Source: Trebonia sp963843745 (GTDB taxonomy: Bacteria > Actinomycetota > Actinomycetes > Streptosporangiales > Streptosporangiaceae). Taken from it: a DNA stretch of 64,000 nt. A model generated the notes under the pieces. That model saw only the letters and a program-made list of their open reading frames with translations, was not told the origin of the DNA and made no database searches. This document shows positions 1-8,655 of this stretch, piece by piece. The position numbers and the translations under genes are program-made. Within the stretch, counting starts at the first letter, position 1. Each line of letters opens with the position of its first letter. The DNA lies in assembly GCA_963843745.1 (NCBI GenBank), contig CAWJLP010000006.1:372001-436000 (forward strand). Reading direction: 5' to 3'.

Positions 1-482
1 ACGAGGTTCCGCTTGCCGATCGCGGAGATCACCTCGTCGCGCAGGGCGCGCAGCGAGGAGTCCTGCTCGGTGGCGGTGTAGCTCGTCTTCGGCCGGCTTG
101 GCACGTCCTTGCTCAGCTCGCGGGAGTCGAGCTCCCACTTCTTCCTGCCGCCGTCGAGCAGCACCACGTTCTGGTGCCCGTACAGCCGGAAGTACCAGTA
201 CGCGTACGCGGCGAACCAGTTGTTGTTCCCGCCGTACAGGATGACGGTGTCATCGTTGGAGATGCCCCGGTCGGAGAGCAGCGCCTCGAAGCCGGTCTTG
301 TCCACGAAGTCGCGGCGGACCGGGTCCTGCAGATCCTTCTTCCAGTCGACCTTGATGGCGCTCGGGATGTGCCCGTTGTCGTAGGCACTGACGTCTTCGT
401 CGACTTCGACGATGACGTAGCCAGGCTCGCCGATATGGGATTCGACCCAGTCGGCGTCGACCAGGACGTCGGAACGACTCAT
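1..482 (-). CDS. sseA: Thiosulfate/3-mercaptopyruvate sulfurtransferase, partial at left edge
   Basis: About 160 N-terminal residues of a two-domain rhodanese protein are visible; the 3' end runs off the window. The first rhodanese domain shows VDADWVESHI, GHIPSAIKVDW and the ILYGGNNNWFAAYAYW strand typical of SseA/CysA2 proteins. The catalytic Cys belongs to the second domain and lies outside the window. The enzyme moves sulfane sulfur to cyanide or another thiol acceptor. The ATG at 482 is preceded by AAGGAGG about 11 bases upstream. It is the last visible gene of a minus-strand set with DUF4395, a Cys-rich leader peptide and a thioredoxin-like gene, an arrangement known from mycobacterial cysA2/sseC operons. 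Confidence 0.9.
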   Translation of the reverse strand, partial: MSRSDVLVDADWVESHIGEPGYVIVEVDEDVSAYDNGHIPSAIKVDWKKDLQDPVRRDFVDKTGFEALLSDRGISNDDTVILYGGNNNWFAAYAYWYFRLYGHQNVVLLDGGRKKWELDSRELSKDVPSRPKTSYTATEQDSSLRALRDEVISAIGKRNL

Positions 483-514
483 GATGTGAGAAACCTCCTT
501 GTGCGGCCAGCTCC

Positions 515-928
515 CTAAGCGGCCAGCCGGATCCGTTGGATGAGCAGGTACATCTGGCAACCGAGGCAGTAATCGAAGGCCGCGTTAAGGAACGCGGCGC
601 CCAGGGCGAACGCGGCGAACACGTAGCCGACCACGGGCACGCCGGCCAGGAAACCGACGGTGCCGATCGCGGCGAATACCATGCCGACGCCCTGAGCGAA
701 GCGGGGCGGAGCCTCCGCCTCGGTCCTCGACGGCGGTCCGAGCCGTGGCCGGACCAGGTGACGGTAAACGAGCCCGTAGGGGTGGTAGCGCAGGCCGGCC
801 AGCGCCCCCACGGCGAACACAAGCGTCTGAGCGAGGAGGAGCCAGCCACTGCCGGTGATCAGCACGATCGCGAGCACCACGGTGGTGAGAGCCGCGCTGA
901 ACCGCGGTCCTCGCGAATCGATGGTCAT
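515..928 (-). CDS. DUF4395 membrane protein
   Basis: About 137 residues with four hydrophobic segments and a C-terminal CLGC motif (DYCLGCQMYLL), which fits DUF4395. This family commonly sits beside thioredoxin-like and rhodanese genes and is presumed to take part in membrane thiol or sulfur chemistry; its activity is not established. The ATG at 928 has GGGAG four bases upstream. A GTG at 943 would add five residues but lies about 15 bases from GGAGG. The gene lies about 30 bases upstream of sseA and is probably cotranscribed with it. The two cysteines of the CLGC motif suggest a redox role, which is inference. Confidence 0.8.
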   Translation of the reverse strand: MTIDSRGPRFSAALTTVVLAIVLITGSGWLLLAQTLVFAVGALAGLRYHPYGLVYRHLVRPRLGPPSRTEAEAPPRFAQGVGMVFAAIGTVGFLAGVPVVGYVFAAFALGAAFLNAAFDYCLGCQMYLLIQRIRLAA

Positions 929-994
929 GTTGCTCCCAGACACACGTGAGATGTGTATTTCCTCCGCCTGCCTGCCCGCGGCGAACCAGCGGGG

Positions 995-1078
995 TCAGAC
1001 GGCAGCGTTTACCGGGGTGGCCGTACAGAGCGCGGTCGCCACCCGGCAGAAGTCGACAGCACGTCGCTTGGTCAGCAT
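995..1078 (-). CDS. Cys-rich leader peptide (Ms5788A-type attenuator uORF)
   Basis: A 27-codon ORF, too short for most callers, encodes MLTKRRAVDFCRVATALC followed by TATPVNAAV. The VDFCRVATALC core matches the actinobacterial Cys-rich leader peptides found upstream of sulfur genes (Ms5788A family in mycobacteria), which act as cysteine-responsive attenuators. Its place directly before DUF4395-sseA and after the thioredoxin-like gene is the expected genomic context. The inference is that translation through the two Cys codons senses cysteine supply and sets expression of the downstream genes. No strong ribosome site precedes the ATG, so a leaderless transcript is possible. Confidence 0.8.
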   Translation of the reverse strand: MLTKRRAVDFCRVATALCTATPVNAAV

Positions 1079-1109
1079 CTGCGCTGTTCTGGAAGACACA
1101 CACCAGATG

Positions 1110-1589
1110 CTATTCACCCGCGGCCTCGCTGTCACCCTGTCCGGCGGGCTCGCCCAGAACAGCGCCGACCGCCGCGAGCACGTCGGACTTGCTCGGCCGG
1201 CCCGACGCCCGCCCCGCGATAGAACCGTCCGCGGCGAGCACCAGGACCGTCGGGGTGCTGAACACCCGGAGCCGCCTGGTCAGGTCAAACCGCTCCGTGG
1301 CGTCGATCTCGACGAACGACAGGCCGTCCCGGTCCCTTGCGACCTCGGCGAGCAGTTCCCTGGTCGGCCCGCAGTAGACGCACACCTCGCTGGAAAACTG
1401 CACGAGCGTTCCCCGCACACCGAGCGGAGCGCCCAGGTCGGTGGCCGTCAGGACGGCGACAGGGGCGGCGGAGGGAACGGCGGCGGCTCCGCCCGCCGAT
1501 CGAAAGCGCCCCTGCCGGTGCCGCATGCCGAATCCGGCGGCGCTCGCCACCGCGAGCACCACCACGAGCAGGATCAGGCCACCAGCCAC
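1110..1589 (-). CDS. Thioredoxin-like thiol-disulfide protein
   Basis: 159 residues. An N-terminal hydrophobic helix (MAGGLILLVVVLAVASAAG) anchors or exports the protein. A thioredoxin fold follows with the active-site motif CVYCGP near residue 71 and the cis-Pro strand FSTPTVLVL near residue 113. It probably reduces or oxidises thiols at the membrane and partners the sulfurtransferase module downstream. The GTG start at 1589 has AGGAG only one base away, so a slightly later start is possible. It ends 31 bases before the Cys-rich leader peptide on the same strand, so the leader could be reached by readthrough or have its own promoter. Confidence 0.8.
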   Translation of the reverse strand: MAGGLILLVVVLAVASAAGFGMRHRQGRFRSAGGAAAVPSAAPVAVLTATDLGAPLGVRGTLVQFSSEVCVYCGPTRELLAEVARDRDGLSFVEIDATERFDLTRRLRVFSTPTVLVLAADGSIAGRASGRPSKSDVLAAVGAVLGEPAGQGDSEAAGE

Positions 1590-1644
1590 GCTCCTACCAG
1601 CGCACGGGACGTGGTGGCCTATTCCCTATTTTATTCATCGGGTT

Positions 1645-2382
1645 TTAAACCTGGACCGTGATCGACGACGACGTGCCCACGGTGATCACGAACCCGTGCA
1701 CCTGGCCTGCCGGGACCGCGGCCGACGCCGGGTACCAGACGGTGCCTTCCCTGTTGTCGGTGTCCCAGCTGCCGACCAGCGTGCGGGTCCCGCCCGCGCC
1801 GATCGCCCACATCTGGCACTTGGTCCCGACAGGGATGCCGCTGACCTTGGCCGCGAGCTGCGTCCCCCAGCCCATCGGCCGGTACATCACGGTGGCCGTC
1901 ATGCCCTGCGACTGCCCGCTCACCGTTTGCCATGGGCCGACGGCGGGCCCGGGGAACTGGGCGCTCGCCTCCGAGGCCTGCGGCGGGCTGGAGCCCAGCC
2001 GCAGGCCGCCGAACACCCCGGCCGCGATGACCAGCGCGGCCGCGACCCCGAGGCTGACGTCGCGCCAGCGACGGCGGCGACGGCGGGCCGACGTCAGGTC
2101 GATGACGGTCGCCAGCAGTTCCGGAGGCGGCTCGGCCGCACCCTGGCCGACGGCCGCGAGGGCGGCGGGCGGCCCATCGCTCTCCGCGAGCGCGAACGCC
2201 TCTTCCGCGCCGACCCGCGAGAGCAGCGCGGGTATCCCCGCGAGCCCGGCAAGCTCGTCACGGCAGTCGCGGCAGCCGGCCAGATGGCTGTCTACCTGCG
2301 CGCGCTCGTTCGGGTCGATGGCGCCCAGCACGTACACGCCGAGCGACAGCCGGACCTCAGCACAATCCATCTGCTGCGTCAT
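1645..2382 (-). CDS. Anti-sigma factor, zinc-finger (ZAS) and RskA-like
   Basis: 245 residues. The N-terminal anti-sigma domain carries HLAGCRDC, the HxxxCxxC zinc-binding signature of ZAS proteins. One membrane helix follows an Arg-rich stretch (VSLGVAAALVIAAGVFGGL near residue 125). The C-terminal extracytoplasmic domain resembles the RskA C-terminal domain (KCQMWAIGAGGTRTLVGSW). It should bind and hold the ECF sigma factor encoded just upstream until a signal releases it, perhaps by regulated proteolysis. The ATG overlaps the sigma stop codon (ATGA), so the two are translationally coupled and this start is favoured over longer in-frame options. Confidence 0.88.
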   Translation of the reverse strand: MTQQMDCAEVRLSLGVYVLGAIDPNERAQVDSHLAGCRDCRDELAGLAGIPALLSRVGAEEAFALAESDGPPAALAAVGQGAAEPPPELLATVIDLTSARRRRRRWRDVSLGVAAALVIAAGVFGGLRLGSSPPQASEASAQFPGPAVGPWQTVSGQSQGMTATVMYRPMGWGTQLAAKVSGIPVGTKCQMWAIGAGGTRTLVGSWDTDNREGTVWYPASAAVPAGQVHGFVITVGTSSSITVQV

Positions 2383-3005
2383 GGCGCCAGTCCCCGTTCC
2401 TGCAGGGCAAGCTTGAGCGCCTTCAGCGCGTAGAAGGTGCGCGATTTCACGGTCCCCGGGGGTATCCCGAGGATGGCCGCGGCCTCCGCCACCGAGCAGC
2501 CTCGGTAGTACGTCTCCACGATCACCTTTCGGTGGTCGGGCCGCAGTGAGGCCAGCGCCTCTGCCACTGCCCACGATTCAAGGGTGCGGTCCGCGTCGTC
2601 GTCGGCGGGCAGCGTGTCGAGCACCGCCTGCCCGACCTCCGGCGGCCTGGACTGGCGCGCCCGGTAGGCGTCAACCGCCAGGTTGCGCGCCACGGCGAAC
2701 AGCCACGGCCGGGCCGGCCGGTCGGCGAGCGCCTCCGGGTGGCGCCACGCCCGCACGATGGTTTCCTGCACTAGGTCCTCCGCCCGTTGCCTGTCGCCTC
2801 CAGTCAGGTGCAGGGCGTACCGGAGCAGAGCGCCGCCATGTTCGGCATAGAGCGCCCTGATAAACGCCTCATCGGCCACGCCTTCCCGCTGCGCGGTCGT
2901 TCCAGCGCCCGGCACATTAGCTAGTACGTGATCCGCGGGCGACTGGTTCAGGTCATCAGGAGAATTTTCCTGCCCGGGCTGACCTGGCTCGTTGCTCTCG
3001 GTCAC
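2379..3005 (-). CDS. ECF RNA polymerase sigma factor
   Basis: 208 residues with sigma-70 region 2 (RYALHLTGGDRQRAEDLVQE, then RAWRHPEAL) and region 4 (RPDHRKVIVETYYRGCSVAEA, then LGIPPGTVKSRTFYALKALK). The first 45 residues are an acidic, Gln/Asn-rich extension. It belongs to the group-4 sigma factors that pair with ZAS anti-sigma proteins, and the overlapping downstream gene is its presumed antagonist. The GTG start at 3005 gives VTESNEPG. Target promoters cannot be read from the window. Confidence 0.9.
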   Translation of the reverse strand: MTESNEPGQPGQENSPDDLNQSPADHVLANVPGAGTTAQREGVADEAFIRALYAEHGGALLRYALHLTGGDRQRAEDLVQETIVRAWRHPEALADRPARPWLFAVARNLAVDAYRARQSRPPEVGQAVLDTLPADDDADRTLESWAVAEALASLRPDHRKVIVETYYRGCSVAEAAAILGIPPGTVKSRTFYALKALKLALQERGLAP

Positions 3006-3129
3006 TGACCGGGCTCCTTTTGCTCGCGGTCGCCGCTGGACTTCTCATGGATATACCCGGAGCGTGAACAACGTCACGTTCTTTGGACAAGTCGGCCCGG
3101 TGGCTGGCACCGGCGCCGGCCAGCCTCGG

Positions 3130-3390
3130 TCAGCCTCCGGCGAACGGCGGCAGCACCTCGACTACCGCGCCGTCGTCGAGCAGCACGGACTCCTTGGCCG
3201 CGCGGCCAACAGGAGTCGCGTTTACCAGGAACGATGACCTGGCGAGCACGGTCCGCAAAGGGTCGTCAGGTGTCCGGCCGGACACGACCGCGTCGAGCGC
3301 CTCGGCGAGCGTCGCCGCTTCCACCGACTCCTCGGGCACGCGAGCGGCGGCCTTGGCGGCAGCCCAGTACCTGACGGTGACCTTGCTCAT
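3130..3390 (-). CDS. MoaD/ThiS-family sulfur carrier protein
   Basis: 86 residues of ubiquitin-like MoaD/ThiS fold ending in the required Gly-Gly (LPPFAGG). The N-terminal strand KVTVRYWAAAKAAA and the DDGAVVEVLPP segment are typical. Such proteins carry sulfur as a C-terminal thiocarboxylate for molybdopterin or thiamine synthesis. No moaE or thiG is visible nearby. In actinomycetes a MoaD-like gene often lies opposite the regulator upstream of mshD, as here. The start chosen is ATG at 3390 (MSKVTVRYW) rather than the upstream MRISD start. Confidence 0.82.
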   Translation of the reverse strand: MSKVTVRYWAAAKAAARVPEESVEAATLAEALDAVVSGRTPDDPLRTVLARSSFLVNATPVGRAAKESVLLDDGAVVEVLPPFAGG

Positions 3391-3504
3391 GTCAGATATC
3401 CTCACTTCAACGGGACCTTGGGCAGTGTTGCCCCCGGGTCCCGTTTGTGTTTATACATGAACAATGATGGCGCGCATGTCATCACGATCGGAGGTGGGCA
3501 TCAG

Positions 3505-4248
3505 GTGAGCGAGTTGCTGCTGGTGACCGGCGTCCTGGAGCCGTCAACAGAGGTGTTGCCGGCCCTCGGGCTGCTGCTGCACTCGGTTCGCGTGCTGCCC
3601 GCCGACCCGTCGGCGCTGGTTGAGGCGCCGCCGGCGGACGTCATCCTCGTCGACGCGCGACGTGACCTGGCTCATGCCAAGAGTATCTGCCGTCTGCTGC
3701 ACACAACGGGCCTTGACTGCCCCATGCTCGCCATCGTCACCGAGGGCGGCCTCGCCGCGGTCAGCGCCGAATGGAACGCCGACGATGTGATCTTGAACAC
3801 CGCGGGTCCCGCGGAAGTCGAGGCCAGGCTCCGGCTAGCCACCGGACGCCGGGCCCTGCGCGCCGCGGCCGACGCGCCGGACGAGATCAGGTCCGGCGAC
3901 CTCGCGATCGACGAGGCCACGTACTCGGCGCGACTGCGCGGCCGCGTCCTCGACCTGACGTTCAAGGAGTTCGAGCTGCTGAAGTTCCTCGCGCAGCACC
4001 CTGGCCGGGTGTTCACCCGGGCCCACCTGCTGCAGGAGGTCTGGGGCTACGACTACTTCGGCGGCACCAGGACGGTGGACGTGCACGTCCGCCGGCTCCG
4101 CGCCAAGCTCGGTCCCGAGCACGAGGCGCTCATCGGCACGGTCCGCAACGTGGGCTACCGGTTCGTGCCGGTCAAAGGCGTTCCTGAGGACCGTGACGGC
4201 GGGATGCTCGCCACTGACCCGTCGGGCAGCGTCACGGCGGACCGGTGA
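3505..4248 (+). CDS. OmpR-type winged-helix response regulator
   Basis: About 247 residues. A receiver-like N-terminal half (ADVILVDARRDLAHAKS carries the likely Asp site) is followed by an OmpR/PhoB winged-helix domain (LTFKEFELLKFLAQHPGRVF, then TVDVHVRRLRAKLG and GTVRNVGYRFV). GTG at 3505 is preceded by GGAGGTGG about nine bases away. Upstream in-frame ATGs at 3445-3460 lack a good ribosome site. The stop overlaps the start of mshD (GTGA), so the two genes form one unit. No histidine kinase is visible, so the regulator may be an orphan. Confidence 0.85.
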   Translation: MSELLLVTGVLEPSTEVLPALGLLLHSVRVLPADPSALVEAPPADVILVDARRDLAHAKSICRLLHTTGLDCPMLAIVTEGGLAAVSAEWNADDVILNTAGPAEVEARLRLATGRRALRAAADAPDEIRSGDLAIDEATYSARLRGRVLDLTFKEFELLKFLAQHPGRVFTRAHLLQEVWGYDYFGGTRTVDVHVRRLRAKLGPEHEALIGTVRNVGYRFVPVKGVPEDRDGGMLATDPSGSVTADR

Positions 4249-5189
4249 CCTCGCCGGGCGACCGGCAAGACCTGATCCGCATCAGCGAAGGCGCGCTCGC
4301 ACCGGACCAGGCTGGGCAGGTCCTGGCGCTTGCCGACGCCGCGCGGGCGGCGGACGGCGTGGCACCGATGTCGGAGAACGTACTGCTGCAGATCCAGCAT
4401 GGCAGCGGCCCGCTAGCGCGTGACCTGCTGCTGACCGCGGGCGGTTCGGCGGCCGGGTACGCGCACCTGGACGGCCCGGACGCCGGCGAAGACGGGGACA
4501 TGAGCGGTGAACTCGTCGTCCATCCGGCACACCGGCGGCGCGGCTACGGGTCGGCGCTGATATCGGCCATTGTCGCGGGGGCGGACGGGCACGGCGTCCG
4601 GCTGTGGGCGCACGGCGACCTGCCCGCCGCCGCGGCGCTCGCCAGGTCGGCCGGGTTCACCAGGTTTCGCGCGCTGTGGCAGCTTCACATGCCGCTCACC
4701 GGCCGCGCGCTCCCCGCGCCGGCCTGGCCGGCGGGAGTGTCCGTGCGGACGTTCCGGCCGGGCGAGGACGAAGACGAGTGGCTCGCGGTCAACGGGCGGG
4801 CGTTCGCCCACCACCCGGAGCAAGGTTCCTGGACGAGGAAGGACCTGGAGGTCCGTGAGGCGGAGCCCTGGTTCGACCCGGCGGGCTTCTTCATCGCCGA
4901 GCGAGACGGGCGGATGGCCGGCTTCCACTGGACGAAGGTGCACCCGGCGGACGGCGCTGGCGGCGCGCCCATCGGCGAGGTCTATGTGGTGGGCGTCGAT
5001 CCCGGGCAGCAAGGCGGCGGCCTCGGCCGCGCGCTCACGCTCGCAGGAGTGGCGCACCTGCAGCGCCTCGGCCTCACCCAGGTGATGCTCTACGTCGACG
5101 AGTCGAATACGGCGGCGACCAGGATGTACACCGCGCTGGGCTTCGGCCGGTGGCACACTGACGTGATGTACCGGCGATCCGGGCCCTAG
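4245..5189 (+). CDS. mshD: Mycothiol synthase MshD
   Basis: 314 residues with two tandem GNAT acetyltransferase domains. The first has VVHPAHRRRGYGSALISAI near residue 87. The C-terminal domain has YVVGVDPGQQGGGLGRALT and LYVDESNTAATRMYTALGF. MshD acetylates the cysteinyl amine of Cys-GlcN-Ins in the last step of mycothiol synthesis, using acetyl-CoA in the cytoplasm. Its presence marks the host as a mycothiol-using actinobacterium. The GTG start overlaps the stop of the response-regulator gene. The length is normal for the family and no key segment is missing. Confidence 0.93.
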   Translation: MTSPGDRQDLIRISEGALAPDQAGQVLALADAARAADGVAPMSENVLLQIQHGSGPLARDLLLTAGGSAAGYAHLDGPDAGEDGDMSGELVVHPAHRRRGYGSALISAIVAGADGHGVRLWAHGDLPAAAALARSAGFTRFRALWQLHMPLTGRALPAPAWPAGVSVRTFRPGEDEDEWLAVNGRAFAHHPEQGSWTRKDLEVREAEPWFDPAGFFIAERDGRMAGFHWTKVHPADGAGGAPIGEVYVVGVDPGQQGGGLGRALTLAGVAHLQRLGLTQVMLYVDESNTAATRMYTALGFGRWHTDVMYRRSGP

Positions 5190-5197
5190 CTGCTAGA

Positions 5198-5416
5198 TCA
5201 GCCCCACGCTGGACGGACGCCAAGCACGGCGTCAAGTTCGGAGGACGAAAGCGGTCCGTCGCTCGCGGCGACGGCGCTGAGCACTTCGGCGTAGAGTTCG
5301 ATCTCGTCTAGGGCCACGTCATCGTGGAGACGGAGATCGACCTGCCTGGGAATCGTGCTCACCTCCGTCGACCGGGCACTCGCTCCTCTGTCCTTCAGGT
5401 TACGTCGCGACACCAT
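5198..5416 (-). CDS. Small conserved acidic protein, function unknown
   Basis: A short minus-strand ORF ending 8 bases from mshD. The last 45 residues look coding: VDLRLHDDVALDEIELYAEV, then LSAVAASDGPLSSSELDAVLGV. A short helix pattern of this kind occurs in small actinobacterial proteins near mshD. The start is unsure. ATG at 5416 has GGAGG one base away, the next GTG codon has better spacing, and a GTG at 5362 would give a 54-residue protein. No catalytic motif is visible. Confidence 0.5.
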   Translation of the reverse strand: MVSRRNLKDRGASARSTEVSTIPRQVDLRLHDDVALDEIELYAEVLSAVAASDGPLSSSELDAVLGVRPAWG

Positions 5417-5844
5417 TCCTCCGCATGACCCATCGGGGTCATTCGAACCCACCCTTACGTGTAGTTTTACCCGCCTTCCCGGTAACAATTCCGCGAACAT
5501 GCGGCGGGACTGGTCCCATCCTGGTATCCGGACATCTGATTACTTCAGGATCAGAGTCCTCATTGTTCCTGGCGAGCCACAAGTGGCATCGTTTGACTAG
5601 CTATGTCCCAATTAACCCGAAAACTGCGTTGTCATAACGTAACTGCCTGACTACAGCTTACGTCACGGATCGTCCTCGGTCCACTACGCAGATCGCACCC
5701 CGACAGCCCCGGGCGCGCGGCAACATCGGATATAACGGGACACTCAGCCGTTGCGGTTGCGGTCAGTGGTCTACGGGAGAAGAGTGATGGCGTAACTGTT
5801 CTCTCACTCAGGACTCCTCAGGACTCATAGATTCCCGTGATGCC
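5417..5844. promoter_or_regulatory. Intergenic region with candidate promoter for the coiled-coil gene
   Basis: No credible gene lies in these 428 bases, and they are AT-richer than the flanks. A candidate sigma-70 promoter is TTGTCA at 5629-5634, a 17-base spacer, and TACAGC at 5652-5657. A second TATAAC box lies near 5733. A short direct repeat, TCAGGACTC, occurs twice just before the downstream start. The downstream ATG lacks a clear Shine-Dalgarno sequence. Confidence 0.35.
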
Positions 5845-7101
5845 ATGAATGAAAATAGCGATCTCCTGCCGAATCTTCTGCATGAAGAATTCGAGATGCA
5901 GATGCGCGGCTACAGCCGACGCCAGGTTGACGACTTCGTAGCGCGCCGCAACAACGAGATCCGCGAACTGGAGCAGCGTCTCGCCCGGTCGCTCGACGAG
6001 AGCGAGCACTTGCGGCGTGAAATGTCCACTGTCCGCCAGCAGGCGCTCGCCGGCAGGCCCGCGCACGAGGAGGTCAGCGAGCGCATCGCCCAGATCCTCA
6101 GGCTGGCTGACGATGAGGCGAAGGCCCAGAAGAGCAAGGCTGACGATGACATTGCCAAGCTCCGCTCTGAGGCTCAGCAGGAATCAGAACGAGTCCGCGT
6201 AGACGCGCGCGAGCAGGCTGAACGGATGCTTACGGCGGCGCAGGAGCAGGCCGAGCGCACGATCTCCGCGGCGCGGAACGAGGCGGACAAGACCCGCACA
6301 GCAGCGCGCACCGAGGCGGACCGGCTGACCAGCGACACCAGGAAGAAGGCGGACGCCGCTCTCGCCAACGCCAAGTCGCAGGCCAAGAAGGTGCTCGACG
6401 AGGCCACCGCCCGCGCCACGGCCATTCATGACGGCGCCGAGCGCAGGCTGAACCTGCTGAGCACCCGGCACGCGGAAACCGTCCGGCGGCTCACCGACAT
6501 CCTGGATGGCGTGCAGGGTCTTGTCGCAGCCGAAGCCGCCCGCATGTCACTCGAGGAAGAGGTCAACCAGTCCGTCAGCAAGGCGGTCAGCCTGGCGGAA
6601 GCGGCCGACTCCGGCGACGGCAAGGACGCGGACGACCTAGATCTAGCACTGCTTGCGCCCCCGGCGCCCGAGACGGTCGCCGTCGGCACCCCGGCACCAC
6701 CGCGCGATGCCCAGCAAGGCCGTCCGGCGCAGCCCCCGCAGCCCCCGCAGCCGCCGCAGTCGCGGCCAGGGTCTGCCCCGGCTGACGCCCCGGCCGGCGG
6801 CCCTGGTCCCGTGCCGAGCGGTGCCGGGCGCACGGTCCCAGGGGGCCGCCCTGCCGGTGTCCCCCAGACGCAGCCCATGCCGGGTGCTCCCAACGGCCCC
6901 GGTTTCCCCGGCGGTGCTGGCGGCCCCGGCCGGGCGGGCGGGCAGGATGGTGCGCAGCGTCCGCCCATCCCCATGCCAGGCGGGGCACCCCGCACCAGCC
7001 AGGCGATGCCCGGCACACCGTCAGGGCGGCTGGGAACCCCGGGGCGCGACGGCTTGACCGACCCTGACGAGCCTGCCGAGGGCCTGCGCCTCATGGAGTA
7101 G
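5845..7101 (+). CDS. DivIVA-domain / FilP-like coiled-coil protein
   Basis: 418 residues. The N-terminal 50 residues form a DivIVA-type domain (FEMQMRGYSRRQVDDFVARR). Residues about 30-250 form a long coiled coil with repeating Glu/Arg/Ala heptads and many AEA/TAR segments, as in the actinobacterial cytoskeletal FilP/Scy family (annotated in some genomes as cellulose-binding protein). The last 150 residues are Pro/Gly-rich and probably disordered. Such proteins organise polar growth and hyphal rigidity through filament formation at the inner membrane. The gene stands alone, convergent with ppx. Confidence 0.85.
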   Translation: MNENSDLLPNLLHEEFEMQMRGYSRRQVDDFVARRNNEIRELEQRLARSLDESEHLRREMSTVRQQALAGRPAHEEVSERIAQILRLADDEAKAQKSKADDDIAKLRSEAQQESERVRVDAREQAERMLTAAQEQAERTISAARNEADKTRTAARTEADRLTSDTRKKADAALANAKSQAKKVLDEATARATAIHDGAERRLNLLSTRHAETVRRLTDILDGVQGLVAAEAARMSLEEEVNQSVSKAVSLAEAADSGDGKDADDLDLALLAPPAPETVAVGTPAPPRDAQQGRPAQPPQPPQPPQSRPGSAPADAPAGGPGPVPSGAGRTVPGGRPAGVPQTQPMPGAPNGPGFPGGAGGPGRAGGQDGAQRPPIPMPGGAPRTSQAMPGTPSGRLGTPGRDGLTDPDEPAEGLRLME

Positions 7102-7114
7102 AGAACACCCGCTG

Positions 7115-8041
7115 TTACGTCAGCGTGTCCAGGCGCTTGAGGATCACGCCCTCGCGGAGGGCCCAGGGGCAGATCTCCAGCTGCGGGATCTTCATCAGGT
7201 CCATCACGGCGTCCGCCACGACGGCGCCGGCTGGCAGCTGGGCCGACCTGGCCTCGGAGACCCCGGGCAGCCGGGCGCGCTCGGCGCTGTCCACCGCCGC
7301 AAGCCGCCCCACCAGCATGCCGACGTCCGTGTGCTTGAGGAAGCGCTTCGCGTGGAAGCCCTCGTCCGAGGGCGCCGCGCCGGCGATCCGCGCCAGTTGC
7401 CTGAACGTCTTGGAGGTTCCGACCGCGTGGTCGACGGGACCGCTGCGCAGCAGGCTCCCGGCCTGCCTGGCGATCTCCGCCCTGACGTACTTCCGCATCG
7501 CGCGCAGCTCCTTCTGCGGCGGCGGGTCGGTGCTCAGCCAGTCCCTGGTCAGGCGCCCGGCGCCGAGAGGCAGCGAGATCGCCACTTCCGGCTCCTCGTC
7601 CTGTCCAGCGGCGATCTCCAGTGAGCCGCCGCCAATGTCGACCACCAGCAGCCGTCCCGACGACCAGCCGAACCAGCGGCGCGCGGCCAGGAACGTCAGC
7701 CTGGCCTCGTGCTCGCCGGACAGCACCCTGATGTGCGCCCCGGTCCGTTCCTGCACCCGGGAGAGCACGTCGTCACCGTTGTCCGCATCGCGGATCGCGG
7801 AGGTCGCGAAGGCGATGACGTCCTCGACCCCCTTGTCCTCCGCGATCCGCAGTGCCTCGGAGACCACCGCTGTCAGCTGTTTCTCGCCTGTGTGGGACAG
7901 CGTGTTGTCCGGGTCGAGGTGCTCGGCGAGCCGAAGGTCCACCTTGTGCGAGAACGCCGGCAGCGGCGCCGCCCCTGGGTAGGCGTCGACAACAAGCAAA
8001 TGGACCGTGTTCGACCCGATGTCCAGCACTCCAAGCCGCAT
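7115..8041 (-). CDS. Ppx/GppA phosphatase family protein
   Basis: 308 residues, the short actinobacterial form of exopolyphosphatase/guanosine pentaphosphatase. It starts with the actin-like phosphate-binding loop LDIGSNTVHLLVVD and has the second loop LLVVDIGGGSLEIAAG near residue 138, plus the VIAFATSAIRDADNGDDVL segment. It should release phosphate from the ends of polyphosphate or convert pppGpp to ppGpp in the cytoplasm. It ends 13 bases from the convergent coiled-coil gene. It lies 2 bases downstream of an ABC-ATPase remnant on the same strand. Confidence 0.9.
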   Translation of the reverse strand: MRLGVLDIGSNTVHLLVVDAYPGAAPLPAFSHKVDLRLAEHLDPDNTLSHTGEKQLTAVVSEALRIAEDKGVEDVIAFATSAIRDADNGDDVLSRVQERTGAHIRVLSGEHEARLTFLAARRWFGWSSGRLLVVDIGGGSLEIAAGQDEEPEVAISLPLGAGRLTRDWLSTDPPPQKELRAMRKYVRAEIARQAGSLLRSGPVDHAVGTSKTFRQLARIAGAAPSDEGFHAKRFLKHTDVGMLVGRLAAVDSAERARLPGVSEARSAQLPAGAVVADAVMDLMKIPQLEICPWALREGVILKRLDTLT

Positions 8042-8043
8042 GG

Positions 8044-8607
8044 TCAGAAGCTACCTTCCGGCCACGCCATGACCGGCCCGGTTGCTGTAAGGCACACCTC
8101 GTCCCCAGGAGCGGGCGCTCCGGCGCCGAGCATTCGCACCTGGAGCACGCCCGCGTCACCGGCGTCGACAGCGATGAGCGCGTCATGACCGTGGTACCGC
8201 GCCTCGGTGACCTTGCCGCTGATCCCATCGGGGGAAGGCGCAAGTGGCGCCAGCGCTATCTGCTCCGGCCTGATCAGCACCGTTACCTCCCCGCCCCCAA
8301 CAGGTAGCTGCCCGCCGGCGCGCATTTCATGCCATCCCAGGGCGGTCCGGACACCCTGATTCTGGAGAACGCCGGGTAGCAGGTCCGCGGTGCCGAGAAA
8401 GCCGGCGGTCCATGGGTCGGCAGGGGCGCAGTAGACCTCCCGTGGCGGCCCAGCCTGGGTAATCACGCCGTCCCGCAGCACCGCCACGTGGTCGGCAACC
8501 GACAGCGCCTCGTCCTGGTCGTGCGTGACGATCACCCCTGTCGTCCCGACAGCGCGCAGCGCGCCGAGCACTTCGGCGCGGACCGTGGTGCGCAGGCTCG
8601 CGGAGGC
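8044..8607 (-). pseudogene. ABC transporter ATPase, C-terminal remnant
   Basis: The reading frame starts after a TAA at 8608-8610 and enters an ABC ATPase at the point after Walker B: SLRTTVRAEVLGALRAVGTT, then VIVTHDQDEALSVAD (H-loop). Walker A, the signature motif and Walker B are absent. The rest is the regulatory C-terminal half with a TOBE-like domain (VLIRPEQIALAPL), as in Fe3+ or polyamine importer ATPases (FbpC/PotA type). About half of the roughly 350-residue protein is missing and no transporter membrane genes are present. A short ORF from 8571 remains open, but it cannot encode a working ATPase. Confidence 0.75.
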
Positions 8608-8655
8608 TTAAACCCCTTTACGGCAGGACCATGGCCATGAGGTACCGTCGCCACC

